Origin: CAMYMQ01 sp963730305
GTDB lineage: Bacteria > Pseudomonadota > Alphaproteobacteria > Bin65
Length of the DNA stretch: 64,000 nucleotides
Reading direction: 5' to 3'
Assembly: GCA_963730305.1 (NCBI GenBank)
Contig: CAVSRB010000002.1
Span: 1 to 64,000, forward strand
Positions 25,166 through 33,813 of this stretch are shown piece after piece; position 1 is the stretch's first letter, and every line of letters starts with the position of its first letter. The notes below the pieces were generated by a model. That model made no database searches, had not been told where the DNA came from, and worked only from the letters and a program-made list of their open reading frames with translations. Position numbers and translations under genes: made by a program.

Positions 25166-25908
25166 CCGCGCTCGCCGTCAAAAGCCTCACCAAGAATTTC
25201 GGCGGCGTCGCCGCACTCGCCGGCGTCTCGCTCGAGGTCGCCGAAGGCGAGCGGCGCGTGCTTCTCGGCCCCAACGGCGCCGGCAAGACGACGCTGTTCC
25301 ACACGATCTCGGGCAGCGTGCTGCCGACCTCGGGCCGCGTGACGCTGTTCGGGCGCGACATCACGCAGCTCCGGCCTGACAGGCGCGCGCGGCTGGGCCT
25401 TGCCCGCACCTTCCAGATTACCAACTTGTTCCCGCAACTCACCGTGCTCGACAGCGTGCTCCTCGCCATCGGCGGGGCAAGCGGGCTCCGATTCCAGCTT
25501 CTCCGGCCGATGTCGAGCTATCGCGGCATGTACGACGCGGCGCACCTGCTGCTCGACCAGTGGGGCCTCGCCACCACCGCAAGCCGCATCGTGCGCAACC
25601 TTTCCTATGGAGAGCAGCGCCAACTCGAGCTCGTCCTCGCCCTCGCGGGGAAACCGCGCCTTCTCCTCCTCGACGAGCCGACGGCCGGCCTGTCGCCCGC
25701 CGAGACCGCGCGCGTCGTCGAGATGGTCCAGGCTCTTCCCCATGATATAACGCTGTTGATGATCGAGCACGACATGGACGTTGCTTTCGAGCTCGCAGAC
25801 CGCATTGCCGTCATGCACCAGGGGCGCCTCATCGCGGAGGGCGACGAGGCCTCGATCCGCGCCAACACCGAGGTCACCGAGATCTATCTGGGCGCCGAGG
25901 CCGAATGA
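25162..25908 (+). CDS. livG: ABC transporter ATP-binding protein, LivG type, 248 aa
   Basis: Cytoplasmic ATPase subunit. Walker A 'LLGPNGAGKTTLFH', the LivG-like block 'LARTFQITNLFPQLTVLDSV', the ABC signature present as 'NLSYGEQRQLELVLALAG', Walker B 'RLLLLDEPTAGLSP', and the His switch in 'MLIEHDMDV'-like form (LLMIEHDMDVAFELADRIAVM). The ATG at 25162 is chosen because it overlaps the LivM stop and gives the normal length; longer frames upstream lie inside livM. It forms a heterodimer with the LivF-type protein that follows. Confidence 0.94.
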   Translation: MTALAVKSLTKNFGGVAALAGVSLEVAEGERRVLLGPNGAGKTTLFHTISGSVLPTSGRVTLFGRDITQLRPDRRARLGLARTFQITNLFPQLTVLDSVLLAIGGASGLRFQLLRPMSSYRGMYDAAHLLLDQWGLATTASRIVRNLSYGEQRQLELVLALAGKPRLLLLDEPTAGLSPAETARVVEMVQALPHDITLLMIEHDMDVAFELADRIAVMHQGRLIAEGDEASIRANTEVTEIYLGAEAE

Positions 25909-26606
25909 CCATGCTGCGCATCGACGATATCCACACCTATTACGGGTCGAGCCACGTGCTGCAGGGCGTCTCGCTCACCGTGGAGCCGAACGAGGTGGTT
26001 GCGGTGATCGGGCGCAATGGCGTCGGCAAGACGACGCTCGTCCGCTCGATCGCCGGCCTCACGCCCCCCGCGCGCGGGCGCATCAGCTTTCGCGACACTG
26101 ACATCACCCGTCTTGCCGCCTACCGCATCGCGCGGCTTGGTATCGGGCTCGTGCCGCAGGGCCGCCGCATCTTCCCGTCACTGTCGGTGAAGGAGCATCT
26201 CGAGGTGACCGCCCGGCCGCGCGGCACGGCACCATGGACGCGCGAGCGGCTGTGCCAACTCTTCCCCAACCTCGCCGAGCGCCTGAACACGACCGCGGTC
26301 AAGCTCTCGGGCGGCGAGCAGCAAATGCTGGCGGCCGGCCGGGCGCTGGTCGGCAACCCAGACCTTCTCCTGATGGACGAGCCGACCGAGGGGCTCGCGC
26401 CCTTGATGGTGCGCGAGCTCGGCCGTCTCGTCGCCGCCCTTAGGGAGGCCGGCACCTCGATCCTGCTGGTCGAGCAGCAGCTCGCCTTCGTGCTGCGTCA
26501 TGCCGACCGCATCTACATCGTTTCCAAGGGCCAGATCGTGCACCATTGCCGCCCGGCCGAGCTCGCCGACGACCGCGAGACCAAGGCGCGATTTTTGGGG
26601 GTGTGA
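25905..26606 (+). CDS. livF: ABC transporter ATP-binding protein, LivF type, 233 aa
   Basis: Second ATPase of the transporter. 'LRIDDIHTYYGSSHVLQGVSL' is the typical LivF start. Walker A is 'VIGRNGVGKTTLVRS', then 'RLGIGLVPQGRRIFPSLSVKEHL', signature 'KLSGGEQQMLAAGRAL', Walker B 'LLLMDEPTEGLAP', and 'LLVEQQLAFVLRHADRIYIV' with the His switch replaced by the Gln usual in LivF. Start overlaps the LivG stop by 4 nt. It closes the five-gene transporter set. Confidence 0.95.
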   Translation: MTMLRIDDIHTYYGSSHVLQGVSLTVEPNEVVAVIGRNGVGKTTLVRSIAGLTPPARGRISFRDTDITRLAAYRIARLGIGLVPQGRRIFPSLSVKEHLEVTARPRGTAPWTRERLCQLFPNLAERLNTTAVKLSGGEQQMLAAGRALVGNPDLLLMDEPTEGLAPLMVRELGRLVAALREAGTSILLVEQQLAFVLRHADRIYIVSKGQIVHHCRPAELADDRETKARFLGV

Positions 26607-26626
26607 GCAGCAGAAAGGACGGAGCC

Positions 26627-27400
26627 GTGGAACGAAGAATTATCAACATCGCGGGTGTCGATCTCGAGGTCTTCGAAGGGGGCACCGGCCGGCCGCTGCT
26701 GTTCCTTCACAGCGGACAAGGTTTCGATCCCGACCATGCCTATGTCGCGGGCCTGACCGACCATTTCCACGTCATCGCGCCGTCCCATCCAGGGTTCGGG
26801 GAGAGCGCCCTACCGGACTGGATGGATAACGTCGACGACGTCGCGTACCTCTATATCGAACTCCTGGACCACCTAGAACAGGAGAAGGTCGACGTGATCG
26901 GCTGCTCTATCGGTGGATGGATCGCCGCCGAAATGGCGACCAAGGTGCCGGAGCGGATCCTGCGGCTGATCCTGGTCGGTCCTGTCGGCGTCAAGACGGG
27001 TTCAGCAAATCAGCTCGACGTACCCGACATTTTCGCGAAGCCGCTTGAAGAGGTGAACAAGCTTCTGTTCCACGATCCCGAGAAGTTCCGGATGGATCCT
27101 TCAAACCTGACCGACGAGCAGCTCTCGATCGCGGTGCGCAATCGCGAGACCCTCGCGCTGTTCAGCTGGGAGCCGTACATGCACAATCCCAAGCTAAGGC
27201 ATCGGCTCCACCGGGCCAGCATGCCGTCGCTGTTTATTCGAGGCGAAAGCGACGGAGTCGTCTGCCAGGAATATCTCGATCGCTATGCAGCGCTGCTTCC
27301 GAACGCACAGATCGTGAGGATTCCGGAAGCCGGCCATGCGCCGCAGATCGAACAGCCTGAGCGCTTCAACGCTGCTGTCCGCGCTTTCCACAACGCCTAA
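26627..27400 (+). CDS. Alpha/beta-hydrolase fold protein, 257 aa
   Basis: Probable carbon-carbon or ester hydrolase. The GTG at 26627 (MERRIINIAGVDLEVFEGG) follows GGACGGAG and is preferred over a longer frame that overlaps livF. Fold landmarks are the oxyanion segment 'RPLLFLHSGQGF', the nucleophile elbow 'DVIGCSIGGWIAAEMA' (Ser in G-C-S-I-G), the acid strand 'PSLFIRGESDGVV', and the His in 'RIPEAGHAPQIEQPERF'. The triad is complete. It starts 20 nt after the LivF-type gene and probably belongs to the same operon, so it may act on the imported compound or a metabolite. The substrate is unknown. Confidence 0.9.
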   Translation: MERRIINIAGVDLEVFEGGTGRPLLFLHSGQGFDPDHAYVAGLTDHFHVIAPSHPGFGESALPDWMDNVDDVAYLYIELLDHLEQEKVDVIGCSIGGWIAAEMATKVPERILRLILVGPVGVKTGSANQLDVPDIFAKPLEEVNKLLFHDPEKFRMDPSNLTDEQLSIAVRNRETLALFSWEPYMHNPKLRHRLHRASMPSLFIRGESDGVVCQEYLDRYAALLPNAQIVRIPEAGHAPQIEQPERFNAAVRAFHNA

Positions 27401-27439
27401 GCGCCGTCACGCGGGCAACTCTATTCCGGAGACGTCTCC

Positions 27440-28726
27440 ATGAAAGCATGGCATTTCACCGAAACTGCCTATCCCTATCTGCCCCCGGCGGAAGAATACC
27501 CCTCGATCCGGGTGACACTGCCGAACAAGCACTACGACCCGGTCAAAGGAGCGGCGCTCTACGACCGCTTTATCGACGAGTGGCTGATCGCCGAGGACGA
27601 GGGCATGGAGATCATGCTCAACGAGCATCATCAGACGGCGACCTGCGTCGATCCGGCCGGCCCGTTGATGCTTGCGGCCCTGGCGCGATTGTCGACAAAG
27701 GCGCGCTTGCTGATCCTCGGCAACCCGATCGCCAACCGGCGTCAGCCTGTCCGCGTCGCTGAGGAGATGGCGATGATCGACGTGATGTCGAAGGGGCGCG
27801 TCGAAGCGGGGATGGTGCGCGGCGTTCCCTACGAGCTGTCGCCGGCGAACAGCAATCCGGTGCGAATGAACGAGCGCTTCTGGGAAGCGCTCGATCTAAT
27901 CGTCACCGCCTGGACCAACCACGACGGTCCGGTCAGCCACGAGGGCCGGTTCTTCCATCACCGCAACATCAACATCTGGCCTCGCTGCTACCAGGATCCC
28001 CATCCTCCGATCTGGGTAAGCACGACCAGCACTGGCGGCGCGAAGCAAGTCGGCAGCCGCGGCTATACCCAGGCGACTTTCCTGACCGGGTTCAAGGAGA
28101 CGCGCCGGATCTACGAAGCCTATCGACAGGGCTGGCGCGAGGCGGGGCTCGGCAACGACGTGCCGATCGACCGGTTGGCCTATGCCGCCATTGTCTATGT
28201 CGGTGAGACCGAGGCCGAAGCTTATGCCGGTGCTGAAAAGCTTCTGTGGTATGTCACGGCAAACAAGGTCGCGCCGCAGTTTGTCAATCCGCCGGGCTAC
28301 GTGCCGGTGCCGGCCAACGTCCAGATCCTGCGCGGGGCCGAGCACCCGCTCAGCGAGTTCGCCAAGGGCGCGAGCGTCGAGGCGGCGATCGAGGCCGGCT
28401 TCATGATGGCGGGCACACCGGACCAGGTCTACGCGCAGTTCAAGCGGCACTACGACTATGTCGGCGGTTACGGACACCTGTTGATCATGGGCCAGGCCGG
28501 TTTCCTCGAACATGATGAGACGGTGCGGGGCATCCGTAACTTCGCCCGGGAAGTTTATCCCAGGCTGCAGGAGGAATTCCCGGACGCGACGCTGTCGGGC
28601 ACCTTCGGCGATGTTCCGCCCGAGCCGCCGCGCGATTCGATTCCCGCCGCCGGGGAGGATCACGTGGCAGCGGAAGCCGGAGATGCCGCCAACATGACCC
28701 CGCTCGGGGCGGCCCGGGGCGCCTAA
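27440..28726 (+). CDS. Luciferase-like (LLM) flavin-dependent oxidoreductase, 428 aa
   Basis: Bacterial-luciferase-like flavin monooxygenase with a TIM-barrel fold, usually needing reduced FMN from a partner reductase. Motifs are 'WLIAEDEGMEIMLNEHHQTATCVDPAGP' and 'LGNPIANRRQPVRVAEEMAMIDVMSKGRVEAGMVRGVP', typical of the family, then 'PIWVSTTSTGGAKQVG' and 'QATFLTG'. The last 50 residues are a low-complexity Pro/Ala/Asp tail not usual for the family. No reductase gene is adjacent. Position in the operon suggests it oxidises the imported substrate. A related but distinct paralogue is encoded at 57158-58228. Confidence 0.9.
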   Translation: MKAWHFTETAYPYLPPAEEYPSIRVTLPNKHYDPVKGAALYDRFIDEWLIAEDEGMEIMLNEHHQTATCVDPAGPLMLAALARLSTKARLLILGNPIANRRQPVRVAEEMAMIDVMSKGRVEAGMVRGVPYELSPANSNPVRMNERFWEALDLIVTAWTNHDGPVSHEGRFFHHRNINIWPRCYQDPHPPIWVSTTSTGGAKQVGSRGYTQATFLTGFKETRRIYEAYRQGWREAGLGNDVPIDRLAYAAIVYVGETEAEAYAGAEKLLWYVTANKVAPQFVNPPGYVPVPANVQILRGAEHPLSEFAKGASVEAAIEAGFMMAGTPDQVYAQFKRHYDYVGGYGHLLIMGQAGFLEHDETVRGIRNFAREVYPRLQEEFPDATLSGTFGDVPPEPPRDSIPAAGEDHVAAEAGDAANMTPLGAARGA

Positions 28727-28759
28727 GTGCCCATTGGACCTGTTCCGGTGAATCGGCTT

Positions 28760-28784
28760 CGTGGCCGCCGACGCGGCGGCCACG
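28760..28784 (+). promoter_or_regulatory. Hairpin between the flavin-oxidoreductase and E1 genes
   Basis: CGTGGCCGCCG (28760-28770) and CGGCGGCCACG (28774-28784) form an 11-bp perfect stem with a 3-nt loop. No T-run follows, so it may be an attenuator or mRNA-stabilising element rather than a classic terminator. Confidence 0.65.
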
Positions 28785-28797
28785 GCTCCCCTATGAG

Positions 28798-29793
28798 ATG
28801 AGCCGGCGAAAGAAGACCGCAGCATCCACGGCCTTATGGGCCGAACTGTGTCTCGGCCTCTATCGGACCATGGTGCTTATCCGGACCTTCGAGGAACAAG
28901 TGAGGTCGCTTCACAGGGGCGGGCTGGCGCCGGGGCTGGTCCACCTCTATTCCGGACAGGAGGCGGTGGCCGCTGGCGTCTGCGCAGCGCTGCGCCGGGA
29001 CGACTGGATCGCAAGCCACCATCGCGGGCACGGTCACTGTATCGCTAAGGGCGCGAAGCTCGACAGGATTCTTGCGGAGATCATGGGCCGTCGGCCGGGA
29101 TACGGCCTTGGCCGTGGCGGATCGATGCACGTTTTCGATCCCGAGACCCGCAATCTCGGCACGACGGGCATCGTCGGCGGCGGCATCGCGCTCGCGGCCG
29201 GGGCGGCGCTGACCGCGCGGCACATGGGAAAGGACAACGTTGCCGTCGGGTTCTTCGGCGACGGGGCGCTGAACCAGGGCGTGCTGTTCGAGGCGATGAA
29301 CCTGTCGGCGGTTTGGTCGCTGCCGGTCGTCTTCATTTGCGAGAACAACGGCTACGGAGAGTTCACCGAGACCGACGCCGTGACAGCCGGCCATCCCTAC
29401 ACCAAGCGTGCCGATGCGTTCGACATGCCGTTCCGGCGGGCCGACGGCATGAACGCGCTGGAGGTCCACGAAGCGACGGCCGAGGCCGTAGACCGCGCCC
29501 GGTCGGGCGGCGGGCCCAGCTTCCTCTTGTTCGATACGCACCGCTATTCCGGCCATCATGTCGGCGACCCGGGCGTCTACCGCGATACCGCGGACGACGA
29601 GGCCTGGCGCGCGCGTGACCCGATCCTGCACATGGCTGGCCACATCCAGACGGCGGGATACGCCAAGATGGAGGACCTCGAAGGCATCGATGCCGACGCG
29701 AGGTCGCAGGTCGCCGATGTGCTTGCCGAGGTCAGGGCGATGCCTCCGGCCGACCCCGCCGATTTCATGGCGCACGTCTGGGCGGAAGCATGA
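28798..29793 (+). CDS. TPP-dependent 2-oxo acid/acetoin dehydrogenase E1 alpha subunit (pair 1), 331 aa
   Basis: Alpha subunit of a heterotetrameric E1. The TPP-binding motif is clear: 'VGFFGDGALNQGVLFEAMNLSAVWSLPVVFICENNGY' carries the G-D-G and N-N ends. Other family blocks are 'HLYSGQEAVAAGV', 'HRGHGHCIAKGA' and 'GRGGSMHVFD' (the HxxR-type loop near 'HHRGHGH'). The length suits acetoin- or branched-chain-type E1 alpha. Its stop overlaps the start of the beta subunit at 29790. No lipoyl E2 or E3 gene follows, so this E1 must share them or act non-oxidatively. The substrate is unknown. Confidence 0.92.
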   Translation: MSRRKKTAASTALWAELCLGLYRTMVLIRTFEEQVRSLHRGGLAPGLVHLYSGQEAVAAGVCAALRRDDWIASHHRGHGHCIAKGAKLDRILAEIMGRRPGYGLGRGGSMHVFDPETRNLGTTGIVGGGIALAAGAALTARHMGKDNVAVGFFGDGALNQGVLFEAMNLSAVWSLPVVFICENNGYGEFTETDAVTAGHPYTKRADAFDMPFRRADGMNALEVHEATAEAVDRARSGGGPSFLLFDTHRYSGHHVGDPGVYRDTADDEAWRARDPILHMAGHIQTAGYAKMEDLEGIDADARSQVADVLAEVRAMPPADPADFMAHVWAEA

Positions 29794-30812
29794 CGGCGGC
29801 GGACGCCGAGTTGCGTACACTGACCCTCCGCGAGGCGATCCTGGAGGCGCTGACGGAGGAAATGGAGCGCGACACGACCGTTCTCTATATCGGCGAGGAC
29901 GTCGGCGTGGCCGGGGGTGTCTTCCGCCAGACTGAGGGACTGTTCGACAGGTTTGGCGCCGGCCGCGTGCTCGATACGCCGATCTCGGAAGCGGCGATCA
30001 CCGGCATGGCTGTGGGGGCGGCGATGACCGGCAGCCGGCCGGTGGTCGAGGTCATGTTTGCGGATTTCGTTACCCAGGTGATGGACCAGCTGGTCAACCA
30101 AGCGGCGAAGCTGCGCTACATGTCCGCCGGCGGCTTCTCCGTGCCGCTGGTGCTGCGCACCGCCGTCGGCGTCGGCGGCAACCTGGGCCCGCAGCATTCG
30201 CAGAGCCCGCACGCCTGGTTCGCCCACGTCCCCGGGTTGCGCGTCGTGATGCCGGCGACGCCAGCCGACGCCAAGGGCCTGATGAAGTCGGCGATCCGGT
30301 CAGATGATCCCGTCGTCTTCGTCGAGGACCGGATGACGTACAACCTGCGTGGCCCCGTTCCAACGGAGGGCGTGCCGATCCCGCTGGGCGAGGCGCGGGT
30401 GGCAAGGTCTGGCGAGGACGTCACCCTGATCGCGATCTCGCGCATGGTGCACACCGCCGGGGTGGCCGCGGACCTGCTCGCGAAGCGGGGTCTCGGCGCG
30501 GAGGTGATCGACCTGCGCACGCTTTCGCCGCTCGACGTCGACACGGTGGTCGCGTCGGTGCGCAGGACGTCGCGGGCGGTCGTGATCGACGGCGGGGTCC
30601 GGGCCTTCGGGATCACCGGCGAGATTGCTGCGACCATCGGGGAACTCGCCTTCGACCATCTCGACGCGCCGGTGCTTCGGTTGGGGACGCCGAGCGTCCC
30701 CACATCTTTTGCGTCCGCCCACGAAAAGATGATCTTGCCGACGCCGGAGGCGGTATGCGACGCCGTCCTGTCGCTGTTCGGCGATGTTCCGGCCGAAAAG
30801 GAGACCTCCTGA
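29790..30812 (+). CDS. TPP-dependent dehydrogenase E1 beta subunit (pair 1), 340 aa
   Basis: Beta subunit of pair 1 with the transketolase pyrimidine-binding domain: 'RTLTLREAILEALTEEMERD' and 'VLYIGEDVGVAGGVF' containing the catalytic Glu that activates TPP. Then come 'TPISEAAITGMAVGAAMTGSRPVVEVMFADF' and 'QHSQSPHAWFAHVPGLRVVMPATPADAKGL'. The C-terminal transketolase domain follows ('VTLIAISRMVHTAGVAADLL'). Its start overlaps the alpha stop by 4 nt, ensuring balanced synthesis. It is closely similar in plan to the beta subunit of pair 2, indicating duplication or paired function. Confidence 0.92.
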   Translation: MTAADAELRTLTLREAILEALTEEMERDTTVLYIGEDVGVAGGVFRQTEGLFDRFGAGRVLDTPISEAAITGMAVGAAMTGSRPVVEVMFADFVTQVMDQLVNQAAKLRYMSAGGFSVPLVLRTAVGVGGNLGPQHSQSPHAWFAHVPGLRVVMPATPADAKGLMKSAIRSDDPVVFVEDRMTYNLRGPVPTEGVPIPLGEARVARSGEDVTLIAISRMVHTAGVAADLLAKRGLGAEVIDLRTLSPLDVDTVVASVRRTSRAVVIDGGVRAFGITGEIAATIGELAFDHLDAPVLRLGTPSVPTSFASAHEKMILPTPEAVCDAVLSLFGDVPAEKETS

Positions 30813-30813
30813 T

Positions 30814-31839
30814 ATGTCCGGCCTGACCTCCGAACGGCGGCGCGCCATCTTCGAGCGGATGCTGCTGATCCGCCGCCTCGAGGAGAGCGTCGCCTTGATG
30901 TCGAAGGACCATCCCTTCGGCCACTTCCACCTCTACATCGGCCAGGAAGCGACCGGTGCGGCGGTCATCGAGGCATTGCAGCCGAGCGACCTCGCGACCA
31001 CAACGCACCGCAACCACGGCCACATCGTTGGCCGGGGCGCGGACGAGAAGCGGGTGCTGGCCGAGATCCTGGGGCGGGCCGATGGCTGCAACGGCGGGCG
31101 AGGCGGGACCTTGCACGTCACCGACCGGGCGCATGGCTTCCTCGCCACCTCCGCCGTGGTCGGCGGCTCGATCGGGCTCGGCACCGGCGCTGCCCACGCG
31201 CTCAAGCGGCAAGGCGAGAGTGCCGTCTGCGCCTGCTTCTTCGGCGATGGCGCGATGGAGGAGGGCATCGCCTTCGAGGCACTGAATATCGCAGCCCTAT
31301 GGCGGCTGCCGGTGCTCTACGTCTGCGAGAACAACAGCCACGGTGCGCTGGGTGCCCGGGCCGGTGAGTTCCCGACCTCGGAGATGGCGGCGCCCAAGCT
31401 GTCGGGCATTCCGAAGTCGCTGGGGATCCGCACCGAAGTGGTGGACGGTGCCGACGCCGATGCCGTCTTCGTTGCGGCCGAAGCCGCAATCGAGGCGCTG
31501 CGCGCCGGCGACGGGCCCGTCTTCCTCGAGGCGCGCACCGAACGCTGGCCCGGTTCCCGCCCGCTCTGGCCCGAGCTGTCGACAGGCGAGACCGATCTGG
31601 CCATGGCCTGGGACCCGTTCCGCATCGCCGGAGATCATGCCGCCTGGATCCGGGACCAGGACCCCGTTCTGCGCTTAGCCCGGACGCTTCTCGACGCGGG
31701 CGACTGCAGCCGCGACGACCTCGAAGCGATCGACCGACAGATCCAGGAGCGGATGGTCGCCGCCCGCGACTTCGCAGCCGCCAGCCCATGGCCCGACGCT
31801 GCCAGTGCGACCGACAGCGTTTTCGCGCAGGGGGCCTGA
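30814..31839 (+). CDS. TPP-dependent dehydrogenase E1 alpha subunit (pair 2), 341 aa
   Basis: Second E1 alpha, starting at ATG 30814 one base after the pair-1 beta stop. TPP motif: 'CACFFGDGAMEEGIAFEALNIAALWRLPVLYVCENNSHG', with G-D-G and N-N as in pair 1 but E-E-G in place of N-Q-G, the more usual acetoin/pyruvate-type variant. Other blocks are 'HLYIGQEATGAAVIEAL', 'THRNHGHIVGRGADEK' and 'GRGGTLHVTDRAHGFLATSAVVGGSIGLGTGAA'. It clearly differs from pair 1 over most of its length, so the two pairs are old paralogues with probably different substrates. Confidence 0.92.
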   Translation: MSGLTSERRRAIFERMLLIRRLEESVALMSKDHPFGHFHLYIGQEATGAAVIEALQPSDLATTTHRNHGHIVGRGADEKRVLAEILGRADGCNGGRGGTLHVTDRAHGFLATSAVVGGSIGLGTGAAHALKRQGESAVCACFFGDGAMEEGIAFEALNIAALWRLPVLYVCENNSHGALGARAGEFPTSEMAAPKLSGIPKSLGIRTEVVDGADADAVFVAAEAAIEALRAGDGPVFLEARTERWPGSRPLWPELSTGETDLAMAWDPFRIAGDHAAWIRDQDPVLRLARTLLDAGDCSRDDLEAIDRQIQERMVAARDFAAASPWPDAASATDSVFAQGA

Positions 31840-31842
31840 CGC

Positions 31843-32817
31843 ATGGCCAAGATCACCTATGCCCAGGCACTCATCGACGCCCTGCACGGCGCGATGGCGG
31901 AAGACCCGCGCATTAACATGATCGGCAGTTACGTCCTAGGGCTCGGTCCCCTGCGTGGCCTCGTCGACCGGCTCAAGGCCGACTTCGCCAACCGCATCGT
32001 CGATCCGCCCTGTTCCGAATCGGCGGTCGTCGCGCTCGGCATCGGTGCCGCGATGGCCGGGGACAGGCCCTTCATCGACATCGGCACGGCGAGCTTCCTG
32101 TTCGAGGCTTGGTCGCAGATCGTCAACGAGGCGGGCAACGCCCATTCGATGACCGGTGGGCAGGTGTCCGTCCCGGCCGTCTTCCACGTCCTGCATGGCC
32201 AGCGGGGCGGCAGCGCCGCCCAGCACGGACACAGTCCGCAGGCGATGTTGTGGAACGCGCCGGGCATCGAGATCGTGCTGCCGGCGTCGCCGCGCGACGC
32301 CAAAGGTCTGATGCGCTCGGCGCTGAAGTCGCCCAACCCGACGGTCGTGCTCGACCACGCCAAGCTGCTCGGCATGGAGGACGAGGTGCCCGACGAGGAT
32401 TTCGAGATCCCCTTCGGCGTCGCCGACGTGAAGCGCGACGGGACCGATGTCACCATCGTTGCGACCTCGCGGATGGTGTCGGTCTGCCTTGAAGCGGCGG
32501 CGGCCCTAGGGGAGAAAGGGATCGAGGCGGAGGTCGTCGATCCGCGGACAATCGTCCCATTCGACCGCGCGGCGATCCTCGGCTCGGTCGCCAAGACGGG
32601 GCGGCTGGTCGTCGTCGACGAGGCCAACACGTGCTGTAGCGTCGCCTCGGAGATCGCGGCGATCGTCGCCGAGGAAGGGTTCGACGATCTCAAGGCGCCG
32701 ATCAAGCGGGTGTGCCGGCCAAATGTGCCGATCCCGTTCTCGCCGCCGCTCGAGGCCGCGATCTCGGTCGATGCCGAGAAGGTAGCCGGTGCGGTCAAGG
32801 AGCTGTTCGACCGATGA
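31843..32817 (+). CDS. TPP-dependent dehydrogenase E1 beta subunit (pair 2), 324 aa
   Basis: Starts 3 nt after the pair-2 alpha stop. The N-terminal domain has 'KITYAQALIDALHGAMAEDP' and then 'NMIGSYVLGLGPLRG', where pair 1 has the catalytic 'IGEDVG'. The Glu of this loop is not in the same place (IGSYVLG), which may affect TPP activation. Then come 'DPPCSESAVVALGIGAAMAGDRPFIDIGTASFLFEAW' and 'QHGHSPQAMLWNAPGIEIVLPASPRDAKGLMRSAL'. The C-terminal transketolase domain is normal. The missing loop Glu is the main oddity. Confidence 0.9.
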   Translation: MAKITYAQALIDALHGAMAEDPRINMIGSYVLGLGPLRGLVDRLKADFANRIVDPPCSESAVVALGIGAAMAGDRPFIDIGTASFLFEAWSQIVNEAGNAHSMTGGQVSVPAVFHVLHGQRGGSAAQHGHSPQAMLWNAPGIEIVLPASPRDAKGLMRSALKSPNPTVVLDHAKLLGMEDEVPDEDFEIPFGVADVKRDGTDVTIVATSRMVSVCLEAAAALGEKGIEAEVVDPRTIVPFDRAAILGSVAKTGRLVVVDEANTCCSVASEIAAIVAEEGFDDLKAPIKRVCRPNVPIPFSPPLEAAISVDAEKVAGAVKELFDR

Positions 32818-33746
32818 TGGCCACGGCGGTCCGACGCGAGTCCGAAATTCTCGACGAGCCGCATCCGGTCTATTTCGACCGGCTCGAACCCGACGGCGTC
32901 GCGCCGAAGGCGACGCTGCTCCTGCTTCATGGCGGGGCCCACACGGGGACCTGTTACCTGCAGACGCCCGACAGGCGTCCCGGATGGGCGTATCGATTCG
33001 CGGAGGCCGGATACAGGGTCGTGGTGCCGGACTGGCCCGGTATCGGACGAAGCGGCCATCTGGCGCCGGAGGAGTTCAGCGGAGCGATGGTGTGCAACTG
33101 CTTCGGCGCCTTGATCGAGCAGCTTGCCGGTCCACTGGTCCTGCTCACCCATTCCATGTCGGGCGCCTACGGCTGGAAACTCCTGGAAACGCACGGCGGA
33201 TCGATCGAGGCCCTGGTCGGCATCGCGCCGGGTCCACCGGGCAACATCCAAGCCGAGCCGACGGTTATCGCGGAGACGGACAACGCGATCGACCTGCAAA
33301 GCCTCGAGTTGCGGTTCCGGCTGAGCCGCTACGAGCCATTCGTCGCCGACGACGATTTCGTCGACCGGAAGATCATCGGCGAGAGCCGTTTCTTCCCGCG
33401 CGAGCGGGTCGATGTCTATAAGCGGACTTTGCTGCCGATTCCGGCGGGTTTGATCTGGGAGCGGCTGAACGTGCAGGGTCGGCAGCTCCGAGTGGACGAT
33501 CCCCAGCGGTTGCGCGGCAAGCCGATCCTGGTCGTCACTGGCACGGAGGACATCGACCATCCGCCGTCGATCGACGGCGCGATCGTCGACTGGCTCAATG
33601 AAGCAGGCGCAGAGGCCGAATTCGTCTACCTCGCCGATCGGGGCATCGTCGGAAACGGGCACATGATGATGCTCGAACAGAACAGCGACGAAATCGCGGA
33701 GATCGTACGCGACTGGATCGATCAAGTCCTGCTGCGCCTCTCCTGA
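32814..33746 (+). CDS. Alpha/beta-hydrolase fold protein, 310 aa
   Basis: Second hydrolase of the block. The ATG at 32814 overlaps the E1 beta stop (ATGA). Fold landmarks: oxyanion segment 'TLLLLHGGAHTGTCYLQTPD', 'YRVVVPDWPGIGRSG', nucleophile elbow 'PLVLLTHSMSGAYGWKLL' (Ser in H-S-M-S-G), acid strand 'PILVVTGTEDIDHP' and a late His in 'IVGNGHMMMLEQNSDEI'. The H-x-S-x-G elbow and the GNGHMMM end resemble large esterase-like hydrolases found with aromatic or ketone catabolism. It belongs to the E1 operon, so a role in cleaving an intermediate is likely. The substrate is unknown. Confidence 0.9.
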   Translation: MMATAVRRESEILDEPHPVYFDRLEPDGVAPKATLLLLHGGAHTGTCYLQTPDRRPGWAYRFAEAGYRVVVPDWPGIGRSGHLAPEEFSGAMVCNCFGALIEQLAGPLVLLTHSMSGAYGWKLLETHGGSIEALVGIAPGPPGNIQAEPTVIAETDNAIDLQSLELRFRLSRYEPFVADDDFVDRKIIGESRFFPRERVDVYKRTLLPIPAGLIWERLNVQGRQLRVDDPQRLRGKPILVVTGTEDIDHPPSIDGAIVDWLNEAGAEAEFVYLADRGIVGNGHMMMLEQNSDEIAEIVRDWIDQVLLRLS

Positions 33747-33813
33747 ACCGGCGACATCGTAGAACTCGAGTGGGAAGCTCGAAACCGGCGACGCGTGGAA
33801 CGCCGGCGCCTTC

